Source: Aliiroseovarius zhejiangensis (GTDB taxonomy: Bacteria > Pseudomonadota > Alphaproteobacteria > Rhodobacterales > Rhodobacteraceae). Taken from it: a DNA stretch of 64,000 bases. The stretch covers positions 248,001 to 312,000 of the forward strand of contig NZ_BNCH01000001.1 in NCBI RefSeq assembly GCF_014656375.1. The letters are read 5' to 3'. A program made the position numbers and the translations under genes. Positions 55,962 through 64,000 of this stretch are shown here, piece by piece (positions within the stretch are counted from its first letter, which is position 1; every line of letters begins with the position of its first letter). Below the pieces are notes generated by a model. The model saw only the letters and a program-made list of their open reading frames with translations. It searched no databases and was not told where the DNA came from.

Positions 55962-57329
55962 ATGGCAAAAGCTCCGAAAACCTTCACCTGTAACGCCTGC
56001 GGCGCGTCCTCGTCCAAATGGTCAGGGCGGTGCGAAGCGTGCGGAGAATGGAACACCATCGTTGAAGATGTGCCGCTAAGTGCCGGCCCTGCCTCGAAAT
56101 CCCTAGGGGGAAAGCGCGGCACGGCGATCAGGCTGACCGACCTGTCCACGGAAGAAACGCCGCCACCCCGCACCGAATGCGGCATGGCCGAGCTTGACCG
56201 CGTGCTAGGGGGCGGTCTTGTGCCCGGATCGGCCATTCTTGTGGGGGGCGACCCCGGCATTGGCAAATCGACCTTGCTGTTGCAGGCCGCCGCAAAATTT
56301 GCGCGCGCCGGGTTGCCGACGATCTATGTTTCGGGCGAAGAAGCCTCGGCGCAAGTGCGGATGCGCGCAGGGCGTCTGGGCTTGACCGATGCCCCGGTTC
56401 GGCTGGCCGCCGAGACCAATCTGCGCGACATCATGACGACGCTGGACGCGGAACGCCCGGCGCTGGCGATCATCGATTCCATCCAGACCATGTGGGCCGA
56501 CCACGTGGACAGTGCGCCGGGGTCTGTCAGCCAGGTCCGTACCGCCGCGCATGAACTGACAACCTTTGCCAAGAAGCGCGGCATTTCGGTCATTCTGGTC
56601 GGCCATGTCACCAAGGACGGTCAGATCGCCGGGCCGCGTGTGGTCGAACACATGGTCGACACGGTGCTCTATTTCGAAGGCGAGCGTGGCCACCAGTTCC
56701 GCATCCTGCGCGCGGTCAAAAACCGCTTTGGCCCGGCAGATGAGATCGGCGTGTTTGAAATGACCGGCAAAGGGCTGGCCGAGGTTCTGAACCCGTCGGC
56801 GCTGTTTCTGTCCGACCGCGAAGACCCCGCCCCCGGTTCGGTGGTGTTCGCGGGTATCGAAGGCACGCGCCCCGTGCTGGTCGAATTTCAGGCGCTGGTC
56901 GCGCCCTCGCCGCTCAGCCAGCCGCGCCGGTCGGTGCTGGGCTGGGACAGCGGGCGTCTGGCGATGATTCTTGCTGTTCTGGAAGCCCGCTGCGGCATCC
57001 CGTTTGCCGGGCTGGATGTTTATCTGAACGTCGCCGGTGGCATGAAAATCTCGGAACCCGCCGCCGACCTTGCTGTGGCGGCGGCGCTACTTTCCGCGCG
57101 CGAGGATGCGGCAATCCCGAAAGAGACTGTGGTTTTTGGCGAAATCAGTCTATCAGGGGCTTTGCGCCCTGTGGGGCAGACCGAAAACCGGTTGAAAGAA
57201 GCGCAAAAACTTGGTTTCACAGCCGCCATCGCGCCTGCGCGCAGCAAGACCGGCTCGGGAACCGGGTTGAAGATACAGAAGATGGCGGACCTGACCGGGT
57301 TCGTTGGTGAGATTTTCGGGGCCGGTTAG
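55962..57329 (+). CDS. radA: DNA repair protein RadA
   Basis: RadA is a RecA-like helicase that helps branch migration in recombination. The 455 residues have an N-terminal zinc finger CNACGASSSKWSGRCEACGE (about residue 10), Walker A GGDPGIGKSTLLLQ (about 96), the RadA motif KNRFG (about 253) and a C-terminal Lon-protease-like domain (GLDVYLNVAGGMKISEPAAD). The frame starts earlier at 55941, but MAKAPKTFTCNAC at 55962 is the family start. Confidence 0.96.
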   Translation: MAKAPKTFTCNACGASSSKWSGRCEACGEWNTIVEDVPLSAGPASKSLGGKRGTAIRLTDLSTEETPPPRTECGMAELDRVLGGGLVPGSAILVGGDPGIGKSTLLLQAAAKFARAGLPTIYVSGEEASAQVRMRAGRLGLTDAPVRLAAETNLRDIMTTLDAERPALAIIDSIQTMWADHVDSAPGSVSQVRTAAHELTTFAKKRGISVILVGHVTKDGQIAGPRVVEHMVDTVLYFEGERGHQFRILRAVKNRFGPADEIGVFEMTGKGLAEVLNPSALFLSDREDPAPGSVVFAGIEGTRPVLVEFQALVAPSPLSQPRRSVLGWDSGRLAMILAVLEARCGIPFAGLDVYLNVAGGMKISEPAADLAVAAALLSAREDAAIPKETVVFGEISLSGALRPVGQTENRLKEAQKLGFTAAIAPARSKTGSGTGLKIQKMADLTGFVGEIFGAG

Positions 57330-57380
57330 CCCCACAAAAAGGGACGGTGGCAAGCCACGCTTGAACCGAAGTGAGACGAC

Positions 57381-57959
57381 ATGGAAGGCTTCACCTTGAT
57401 TGACGGGATCGTTGCGGCGGTCATCCTGATTTCGGCCATTCTGGCCTATTCGCGCGGGTTCGTGCGCGAAGGCATGTCCATCCTCGGGTGGATCGCAGCG
57501 GCCATTCTGGCCTATATCTTTGCCCCCCGCGCCTTGCCGCTGGTCAAGGAAATTCCGGTTCTGAAAGACTTCATCGCCGACAGTTGCGAGTTGTCGATGA
57601 TCGCGGCCTTTGCCGGGGTCTTTGCGCTGGCGCTGGTGATCGTGTCGATCTTCACGCCGCTCTTTTCCTCAGCCATCCAACGATCCGCGCTTGGCGGGCT
57701 GGATCAGGCGCTCGGTTTCATCTTTGGCGTGGCGCGCGGCCTGTTGCTGGTGGCCATCGCGCTTGTGGTTTATGACCGCATCGTGACCACGGACACGATC
57801 GCGATGGTCGATGACAGCCGCACCGCCAAGATCTTTGCCCGCACGCAAGACAAGATCAACGAACAGATCCCCGAGGACGCGCCGGGCTGGATCGTCCAGA
57901 AATATGAAGATCTGGTTGGCGCCTGCAGCTCGCCAATCCAACAAGCGCCGACAGAGTAA
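57381..57959 (+). CDS. cvpA: CvpA family membrane protein
   Basis: The 192 residues have four transmembrane helices (about 8-25, 31-48, 65-90 and 103-125) in the N-terminal part and a soluble tail. DGIVAAVILISAILAYSRGF at the start and GLDQALGFIFGVARGLLLV are typical of CvpA. The molecular role is unclear; it is often found before purF, as here, with 136 bases between them. Confidence 0.93.
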   Translation: MEGFTLIDGIVAAVILISAILAYSRGFVREGMSILGWIAAAILAYIFAPRALPLVKEIPVLKDFIADSCELSMIAAFAGVFALALVIVSIFTPLFSSAIQRSALGGLDQALGFIFGVARGLLLVAIALVVYDRIVTTDTIAMVDDSRTAKIFARTQDKINEQIPEDAPGWIVQKYEDLVGACSSPIQQAPTE

Positions 57960-58095
57960 CGTGACAGCGCGCCCAACCGGGCGCGTATCGCATCTGGACG
58001 TATGGGTTGCGCGCCGTCCTGAAGATCGCCGCGTGACATACCAGGGCGGGTCCAGTAAGACAGGGCCAACGCCACGGAATCGGAGCCCGCTGCCC

Positions 58096-59583
58096 ATGTC
58101 CGACACCTTGTCAGCCGCCGCCAAATCCCTGCCCCCCGCACATCCTTTCGATGACGACAAGCTCAAGGAAGAATGCGGCGTTTTCGGAGTGATCGGCCTG
58201 GCGGACGCCGCCAATTTCGTGGCCCTTGGCCTGCACGCCCTGCAACATCGGGGGCAAGAGGCTGGGGGCATCGTTTGCCATGACCCCGAACTTGGCTTCA
58301 ACTCGGTCCGCCGTTTTGGCTATGTGCGCGACAATTTCACCAAGGCCAGCGTGATGGAAACCCTGCCCGGTCCCATCGCCATCGGTCACGTGCGCTATTC
58401 CACCGCCGGATCGAAGGGCGCGGCCATTCGGGACGTGCAGCCGTTCTTTGGTGAATTTGCGATGGGCGGAGCGGCGATTGCCCATAATGGCAACATCACC
58501 AACGCGGTCGCCCTGCGCCGCGAACTGGTCGAGCGCGGGTCGATCTTTCAAAGCTCGTCGGATAGCGAGTGCATCATTCACCTGATGGCACGATCCCTGC
58601 AACGCAACATCCCCGAACGGATGGAGGACGCGCTGCGTCGTGTCGAAGGCGCGTTCTCGGTCGTGGCCATGACCCGGACCAAGTTGATGGGCGTCCGCGA
58701 TCCGCACGGGGTGCGCCCGCTTGTGCTGGGCCGGTTGGGCGAAGGCTGGGTGCTGGCCTCGGAAACCTGTGCGCTGGACATCATGAACGCCGAGTTCGTT
58801 CGCGAGATCAAACCCGGCGAGATGGTCGTGATCAGCGCCGAGGGCGTCGAAAGCCGCTTTCCCTTCCGCCCGAAACCGTCGAAGTTCTGTATTTTCGAGC
58901 ATGTGTATTTCTCGCGCCCCGACAGCAGCTATGGCGGTCGGTCAGTCTATGAAACGCGCCGCCAGATCGGTGTCGAACTGGCCCGCGAAAACCCCGTGGA
59001 CGCCGACATCGTCTGCCCCGTCCCTGACAGCGGCACGCCTGCGGCGATCGGCTACAGCCAGGAAAGCGGCATCCCCTATGCGATGGGGATCATCCGCAAC
59101 CAGTATATGGGCCGCACCTTCATTGAACCGACTGAACAGATCCGCAATATGGGCGTTCGCCTGAAGCTGAACGTGAACCGCGCCCTGATCAAGGGCAAGC
59201 GCGTGGTGCTGGTCGATGACAGCGTGGTGCGCGGCACGACGACGCGCAAGGTGAAGGACATGATGCTGGACGCCGGCGCCAAGGAAGTGCATTTCCGCAT
59301 CGCCTCCCCCCCCACAGCGTGGCCCTGTTTTTACGGCGTCGACACGCCCGAACGCGAAAAACTGCTCGCCGCCACGATGAGCGAGGATGAAATGCGCGAG
59401 CATCTGAAGGTGAACAGCCTGAAATTCATCTCGCTGGACGGTCTTTATCGCGCGGTGGGCGAAGCGTCGGGCCGCAAGAACGACTGCCCGCAATATTGCG
59501 ACGCCTGTTTTTCAGGCGAATACCCGGTCACGCCGTCAGACAAGGTGGACAGCGGGTTTGAACTGAAAGCGGCGGCAGAATGA
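58096..59583 (+). CDS. purF: amidophosphoribosyltransferase
   Basis: It makes phosphoribosylamine from PRPP and glutamine, the first step of purine synthesis. The 495 residues start MSDTLSAAAKSLPP. The glutaminase cysteine is in KEECGVFGVIG (about residue 23), so a propeptide must be removed. GNITNAVALRREL, the PRPP loop VVLVDDSVVRGTTTRKV (about 373) and the C-terminal CPQYCDACFSGEYP with cysteines typical of iron-sulphur PurF are present. Confidence 0.97.
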   Translation: MSDTLSAAAKSLPPAHPFDDDKLKEECGVFGVIGLADAANFVALGLHALQHRGQEAGGIVCHDPELGFNSVRRFGYVRDNFTKASVMETLPGPIAIGHVRYSTAGSKGAAIRDVQPFFGEFAMGGAAIAHNGNITNAVALRRELVERGSIFQSSSDSECIIHLMARSLQRNIPERMEDALRRVEGAFSVVAMTRTKLMGVRDPHGVRPLVLGRLGEGWVLASETCALDIMNAEFVREIKPGEMVVISAEGVESRFPFRPKPSKFCIFEHVYFSRPDSSYGGRSVYETRRQIGVELARENPVDADIVCPVPDSGTPAAIGYSQESGIPYAMGIIRNQYMGRTFIEPTEQIRNMGVRLKLNVNRALIKGKRVVLVDDSVVRGTTTRKVKDMMLDAGAKEVHFRIASPPTAWPCFYGVDTPEREKLLAATMSEDEMREHLKVNSLKFISLDGLYRAVGEASGRKNDCPQYCDACFSGEYPVTPSDKVDSGFELKAAAE

Positions 59584-59647
59584 CGCCCGCGCCCGGGCAA
59601 ACGGCTTTGGCCTTGCCCTCGGCGCTTGGGAATGAAAAGACGACAGC

Positions 59648-60301
59648 ATGACTGAGACACAGAAAATCGCCCTTGTGACGGGGGCTTCGCGCGGTTTGGG
59701 CGCTGCTCTGGCGCTTGAGCTTTCGAAAACGCATCATGTCGTTGCCGTGGCCCGCACCACCGGTGCGCTGGAGGAACTGGACGACCAGATCAAGGCCCAA
59801 GGCGGCACGGCCACGCTGGCGCCGATGGACATCACCAACCGCGATGCGATGGCGCATCTGTGCCGTTCGGTCCATGACCGATGGGGGCCAGTGGATATCT
59901 GGGCGCACACCGCGATTTACGGCCCGGCCTTGATGCCGACGCCCGATCTGGACGACAAGGGGTGGACGCAGGCGCTGAACACCAACGTCGAAGCCACGCG
60001 GAACCTGATCCATATGGTCAACGCGCTGATGACCGATGACAGCACCGCGCTTTTCTTTGACGACAACCACGCGGGCGAGAAGTTTTTTGCAGGCTACGGC
60101 GCCACCAAGGCCGCGCAGATGGCGCTGGTCCGCAGTTGGGCTGCCGAGAACGCAAAGATCGGGCCACGCGTTGTGATCGCCGAGCCAAAGCCGCTGGCCA
60201 CCTCGATGCGTGCACGCTTTTTCCCCGGCGAAGATCGCAGCAAGCTGGCCCCGGTCGACGAAGAAGCCCGCCGCATTCTGACCGAAGCCGGGCTGGCCTG
60301 A
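59648..60301 (+). CDS. short-chain dehydrogenase/reductase
   Basis: The 217 residues have [15 protein letters not shown] (about residue 11, cofactor binding) and [19 protein letters not shown] (about residue 149, YxxxK catalytic pair). The usual NNAG is replaced by AHTAIYG, and the C-terminal substrate part is short. The substrate is unknown. It lies between purF and surE in the same direction, possibly on the purF transcript. Confidence 0.88.
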   Translation: MTETQKIALVTGASRGLGAALALELSKTHHVVAVARTTGALEELDDQIKAQGGTATLAPMDITNRDAMAHLCRSVHDRWGPVDIWAHTAIYGPALMPTPDLDDKGWTQALNTNVEATRNLIHMVNALMTDDSTALFFDDNHAGEKFFAGYGATKAAQMALVRSWAAENAKIGPRVVIAEPKPLATSMRARFFPGEDRSKLAPVDEEARRILTEAGLA

Positions 60302-60428
60302 CAGCCCATCGCCCGATATGCCACCGGCACAGGCCGCGCTGCGCTTGCCGCGCGCGCCAAGCTGCCGTATTGAGAAGGCAACACCGTGCCGATCCAGGGC
60401 TGGGCAGACGGGCAGGAAGGGCCAGATA

Positions 60429-61226
60429 ATGCGCATTCTCATCACCAACGACGACGGGATCAACGCGCCGGGTCTGAAGATCGCCGAAGCCATTGCGCAA
60501 GAGGTCGCACAAGAGCTTGCGGGCGAACGGGCCGAGATCTGGACCGTCGCCCCGGCTTTCGAACAATCCGGCGTGGGTCACTGCATTTCCTATACCCATC
60601 CCTTCATGATTGCCGAACATGGCCCCCGCCGCTTTGCCGCCGAAGGCAGCCCGGCCGATTGCGTGATTGCGGCGATCTATGACGTGATGCCCGACCGGCC
60701 CGACCTTGTGATCTCAGGCGTGAACCGGGGCAACAATTCAGCCGAAAATGCGCTGTATTCCGGCACGCTGGGGGCCGCGATGGAAGCCGCCTTGCAAGGC
60801 CTGCCTGCCATCGCCCTGTCGCAATATATGGGTCACGGAACCAAGGGGCTGGCCAATATGTTCGATGCGGCGGCGGCATATGGCGGGGATGTGGTGCGAC
60901 GCCTTCTGGCCGATGCCCCCTGGGATCACGGTGCCGATTACCGCCTGTTCTACAACGTAAATTTCCCGCCTGTCGGGTCAGATCAGGTCAAGGGCGTCAA
61001 GGCCGCCCCGCAGGGCTGGCGCAATGATGCGTTTTTCAGGATCGAGGCGCAGAACAGCCCCTCGGGCCGCAAGTTCTTGTGGATCAAGGGCGGACCGCAG
61101 GCCAATCGCGCGGCACCCAATATGGACGTGACCCACAATCTGGACGGCTTCGTGTCGGTCACACCCATGCGCGCAGATCTGACCGCCCATGACCATCTGG
61201 ACCATCTGGGGGCACTGTTTGAATGA
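60429..61226 (+). CDS. surE: 5'/3'-nucleotidase SurE
   Basis: This survival protein removes phosphate from nucleoside monophosphates with a divalent metal. The 265 residues start [16 protein letters not shown] (metal-binding DD), with SGVNRGNN (about residue 97) and [13 protein letters not shown]. The upstream frame extension to 60318 has no match. It is coupled to pcm by ATGA (61223-61226) in the classical surE-pcm-nlpD order. Confidence 0.97.
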   Translation: MRILITNDDGINAPGLKIAEAIAQEVAQELAGERAEIWTVAPAFEQSGVGHCISYTHPFMIAEHGPRRFAAEGSPADCVIAAIYDVMPDRPDLVISGVNRGNNSAENALYSGTLGAAMEAALQGLPAIALSQYMGHGTKGLANMFDAAAAYGGDVVRRLLADAPWDHGADYRLFYNVNFPPVGSDQVKGVKAAPQGWRNDAFFRIEAQNSPSGRKFLWIKGGPQANRAAPNMDVTHNLDGFVSVTPMRADLTAHDHLDHLGALFE

Positions 61227-61876
61227 GTGATGCGGGCGTCTCGGACGCGGAACGCAAAATGCAGTTCCTGTACACCCTGCGCTCAAAGGGGGTGACGAAC
61301 CCGCGCGTTCTGTCCGCCATGGAAGAGATCGACCGCGGACCTTTCGTTCGCGGGCTGTTCGCTGAACGCGCCTATGATGATATGCCGCTGCCAATCTCCT
61401 GTGGGCAAACGATCTCGCAACCTTCTGTGGTCGGGTTAATGACGCAGGCCGCGCAGATAAACCCGCGTGACAAGGTGCTCGAGGTTGGCACCGGGTCGGG
61501 CTATCAGGCGGCGATCCTGTCGCGGCTGGCACGCCGAGTTTACACGGTCGATCGGCACCAGAAACTGGTGCGCGCGGCGCGCGAATTGTTCGAGGCAATG
61601 GATCTGCACAACATCACGACAATCACCGGCGATGGATCGCGGGGCTTGCCAGATCAGGCGCCGTTTGACCGCATCATCGTCACCGCCGCCGCCGAGGATC
61701 CGCCCGGTCCCCTCTTGGCGCAGCTTGCCATTGGCGGTATTATGATCGTGCCGGTGGGGCAGTCCGACGCGGTACAAAGCCTGATCAAGGTGACGCGGAC
61801 CGAAGACGGGTTTGAGTATGAAGAGCTTCTGCCGGTGCGGTTCGTGCCCCTTTTGGAAGGGCTTGGGCAGGACTGA
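61223..61876 (+). CDS. pcm: protein-L-isoaspartate O-methyltransferase
   Basis: It repairs isoaspartyl residues with SAM. The 217 residues contain [20 protein letters not shown] (about residue 59), the SAM-binding [20 protein letters not shown] (about residue 84) and [13 protein letters not shown] (about residue 150). It overlaps the surE stop and is followed by the NlpD-like gene after 119 bases. Confidence 0.96.
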   Translation: MSDAGVSDAERKMQFLYTLRSKGVTNPRVLSAMEEIDRGPFVRGLFAERAYDDMPLPISCGQTISQPSVVGLMTQAAQINPRDKVLEVGTGSGYQAAILSRLARRVYTVDRHQKLVRAARELFEAMDLHNITTITGDGSRGLPDQAPFDRIIVTAAAEDPPGPLLAQLAIGGIMIVPVGQSDAVQSLIKVTRTEDGFEYEELLPVRFVPLLEGLGQD

Positions 61877-61995
61877 CATCGACGATGATCCGGGACGCCG
61901 GGCCGCGGGGCTGACCCCCGCACAGCAGTGAAAAGACCCGCCAACAGGGTCGCAACCAGAGCCCGACAACGGGCCAACGGATTGAGGAACGAGCA

Positions 61996-63171
61996 ATGCC
62001 ACTTTCAACCACGACCAAATTTGGTGCGCCCCGCGACATGCGCCGCCGCCCCCTGCGCTCTGCCGCCCTGATCGGGCTTTTGGTGGGGCTGACGGGTTGT
62101 GATGGCAATTTCGACATGGATTTCCGACGGTTCGCGCCCGGCGGGCTTTCCACCGCCGAGGCGGCACAAGGGGCCACAACCGCCGCACGGCCCAAGGCAG
62201 ATGCGCGCGGTGTGATCTCTTACCCCAGTTATCAGGTGGCGGTGGCCCGGCGCGGCGACACGGTCGCGCAGGTGGCCGGCCGCATCGGAATGGCGCCAAC
62301 CGAACTTGGGCGCTACAACGGTATTGCGGTGGACGCCCGCCTGCGCGAAGGCGAGGTGCTGGCCCTGCCCCGGCGCGTGGCGGAACCGGCGACCGGCGTG
62401 ATCCAGCCTAATGACAACATCGACATCACCACCCTGGCAGGGAATGCCATCGACCGGGCGGACAGCCCGTCTGGCAAACCCACAGCCGTGGTGACATCGG
62501 GTGAACAACCAACACGTCATCAGGTGAAACGTGGCGAAACCGCATATTCGATCGCGCGCAACTATGGTGTCTCGGTCCGCGCATTGGCGGATTGGAACGG
62601 TCTTGGCTCCGGCCTGACGGTGCGCGAAGGGCAACATCTGATGATCCCGGTCAAAGTGGATGCACCGGTTCAGACCGCCAGCGTAACTCAACCGGGTCAG
62701 GGCTCGGCGGCCCCGATCCCGCCCTCGTCGACCAAGCCCTTGCCAAAGGACGAGGCCGTGCCCGAGAAAGTGGCCGCACCCGCTTCGCCGAAACTGGAAG
62801 AAAGCCGCACCCCGGCCAGCACCGCGCGCATGTCGCTGCCGGTTTCCGGCAAGGTGACAAGCCTGTTCGACGCCGAGAAGGCCGGATACATTCTGGTCTC
62901 GGCCAAACCCGGCGATCCGGTCAAGGCAGCCGCCAACGGCACCGTCCGGCTTGTGTCCAAGGACGTCGAGGGCGAAGAGATCGTGGTGATCGACCACGGC
63001 AACGGCACCCAAAGTGCCTATAGCTTCATCGAAGGGATCAAGGTCAAGAAGGGTCAGTCGGTCAAACGTGGCCAGCAGATCGCGTCGGCCTCGAAGAACC
63101 AGTACAATGCGATCCAGTTCCTTGTGTTCAAGGGCACCGAGCCGGTCGACCCGATGCCCTATCTGAAATAA
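61996..63171 (+). CDS. NlpD-like LysM / M23 lipoprotein with degenerate peptidase site
   Basis: The 391 residues have a lipobox LTGC (cysteine about residue 35), two LysM modules (about 76-122 and 174-217), a Pro/Ala-rich linker and a LytM/M23 domain (about 275-391). The zinc ligands of active M23 peptidases (HxxxD and HxH) are missing: the domain reads VIDHGNGTQSAYSF and YNAIQFLVFKG. It should therefore activate amidases rather than cut peptidoglycan, like E. coli NlpD. GAGGA precedes the ATG at 61996. Confidence 0.9.
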   Translation: MPLSTTTKFGAPRDMRRRPLRSAALIGLLVGLTGCDGNFDMDFRRFAPGGLSTAEAAQGATTAARPKADARGVISYPSYQVAVARRGDTVAQVAGRIGMAPTELGRYNGIAVDARLREGEVLALPRRVAEPATGVIQPNDNIDITTLAGNAIDRADSPSGKPTAVVTSGEQPTRHQVKRGETAYSIARNYGVSVRALADWNGLGSGLTVREGQHLMIPVKVDAPVQTASVTQPGQGSAAPIPPSSTKPLPKDEAVPEKVAAPASPKLEESRTPASTARMSLPVSGKVTSLFDAEKAGYILVSAKPGDPVKAAANGTVRLVSKDVEGEEIVVIDHGNGTQSAYSFIEGIKVKKGQSVKRGQQIASASKNQYNAIQFLVFKGTEPVDPMPYLK

Positions 63172-63193
63172 GTCCGTTTACAGGGACACAACG

Positions 63194-63222
63194 CAGGGGC
63201 GGCCAAACGGTCGCCCCTGTTT
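63194..63222. terminator. terminator between the nlpD-like and cpdB-like genes
   Basis: CAGGGGCG (63194-63201) pairs with CGCCCCTG (63212-63219) and is followed by TTTCGTTT. It serves convergent genes. Confidence 0.75.
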
Positions 63223-63231
63223 CGTTTGGGT

Positions 63232-64000
63232 TCACAAAGTGATGCGGAACAGGGCGAAGCCGCTGTCTGATGTCCCGGCTTCTTCCATGCGAACCCCCGG
63301 AACATTTGCCATATGCTTGGTGGCCGAGGGTCCGGTTTCAAACAAGACGGTGGTGTTTTCCAACGGTGCAAATGACCAGTTGCCGTCTGCCTTTGGATTG
63401 ATTGTCCCCTTCTCGACGATATAGCGCACGATCACATCCCGGTTGGTATCCGGCCCGTCAAAGACCGTTGTATCCTCGCTGGCGCCGGGGAAGTTGCCAC
63501 CACCGCTTGCCCGGTAATTGTTGGTCGCGATGATGAACTCCTGTTCTTCGTCGATGGGGTGCCCGTTGAATTGCAGGTTGACGATCCGATGGGCATCAGG
63601 CGCGAGCACCTCTCCGTCCTTGTTGTATCGGGCGGGTTGGCTCAGGTCGATCTGATAGGTCACCCCGTCGATCACGTCGAAATTATAGGACGGCATCGAA
63701 GGATTGAGCAGCACGGCATCCTGTGCGCCGGGTTCGATCTGGTTGAAGATCGCGGCTGATCGCTCGAGCCATTCGCGCACGGTCGCACCATTGATCCGCA
63801 CCGCCCGCACGGTGTTGGGATAGAGGTAGAGGTCCGCCACGTTCTTGATCGCCACGTCCCCGACCTCGACATCGGTGTAGTATTCCGGACCCCCACGTCC
63901 CCCGGCCTTGAAGGGAGCTGCGGCGGACAGGATAGGCAATCCTTCATGCTCGGTCCCCTTCATCATCTGCTCAATGTACCAGACCTGAGCATTCGAGACG
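63232..64000 (-). CDS. cpdB: 2',3'-cyclic-nucleotide 2'-phosphodiesterase/3'-nucleotidase, C-terminal part (truncated by window)
   Basis: The frame is open to the right window edge. The 255 visible residues are the 5'-nucleotidase C-terminal domain of Cpd[54 protein letters not shown] and [18 protein letters not shown]. The enzyme frees phosphate and nucleosides from extracellular nucleotides in the periplasm. The metallophosphatase domain and signal peptide lie beyond the window. Confidence 0.93.
   Translation of the reverse strand, partial: VSNAQVWYIEQMMKGTEHEGLPILSAAAPFKAGGRGGPEYYTDVEVGDVAIKNVADLYLYPNTVRAVRINGATVREWLERSAAIFNQIEPGAQDAVLLNPSMPSYNFDVIDGVTYQIDLSQPARYNKDGEVLAPDAHRIVNLQFNGHPIDEEQEFIIATNNYRASGGGNFPGASEDTTVFDGPDTNRDVIVRYIVEKGTINPKADGNWSFAPLENTTVLFETGPSATKHMANVPGVRMEEAGTSDSGFALFRITL

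Overview
The window looks like chromosomal DNA of an alphaproteobacterium of the order Rhodobacterales (Roseobacter group). The evidence is the GC-rich codon use, the PDH operon in which both E1-beta and E2 carry a lipoyl domain, the Hint-domain proteins, and a complete Rhodobacter-type gene transfer agent (GTA) cluster. No plasmid functions, transposases, integrases or CRISPR arrays were seen.

Layout. 1-6843 (+): end of tyrS, a secreted protein of unknown function behind a run of ten G, an aminotransferase, a PpiD-like chaperone and trpE. 6910-9111 (-): a DUF3179 protein and two overlapping cyclophilins. 9273-12051 (+): pgk, hemP and a class I fructose-bisphosphate aldolase, each with its own terminator. 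12216-18272 (+): a lamin-tail/Hint protein, an FtsB-like protein, pdhA-pdhB-pdhC and an AhpD-like protein. 18533-19760: cysE (-) and a DksA/TraR protein (+). 19729-34073 (-): the GTA gene array, gp1 to gp15, plus one small trailing gene. 34256-40783 (-): mltG, fabF, a HisA-like paralog, acpP, fabG, fabD and a membrane protein. 41111-43154 (+): rpsF-rpsR-rplI and a lytic transglycosylase. 43222-44660 (-): trigger factor and tRNA-Leu. 44931-49369: a degenerate Hint protein, the NAD(P)HX repair enzyme (-), glnB-glnA (+) and a lipoprotein (-). 49646-51357 (-): a DUF3445 protein and an EEP-family protein. 51486-63171 (+): a hydrolase-OsmC fusion, alr-mlaE-mlaF, pqiA, radA, cvpA, purF, an SDR, and surE-pcm-nlpD. 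The 3' end of a cpdB-like nucleotidase (-) closes the window.

How the genes work together. Most are housekeeping functions: type II fatty acid synthesis (fabD, fabG, acpP, fabF), pyruvate to acetyl-CoA (PDH), lower glycolysis, nitrogen control (glnB, glnA), ribosomal proteins and cell-wall or division factors. The GTA cluster is the main accessory system. It encodes terminase, portal, protease, capsid, connectors, tail and tip proteins, and it follows mltG behind a strong terminator.

The most unusual observation is a palindromic repeat family with three recognisable copies. Two are intergenic (near 2023-2091 and 6844-6902). The third (46837-46885, minus strand) lies inside the NAD(P)HX epimerase/dehydratase gene and is translated in frame, giving a roughly 19-residue insert just before the nucleotide-binding motif. 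Other points worth checking are a possible leaderless GTA promoter, hairpins after the capsid gene, palindromic operators at pdhA, ftsB and the lytic transglycosylase, a HisA paralog with altered catalytic and phosphate-binding residues, and a small peptide translationally coupled to hemP.
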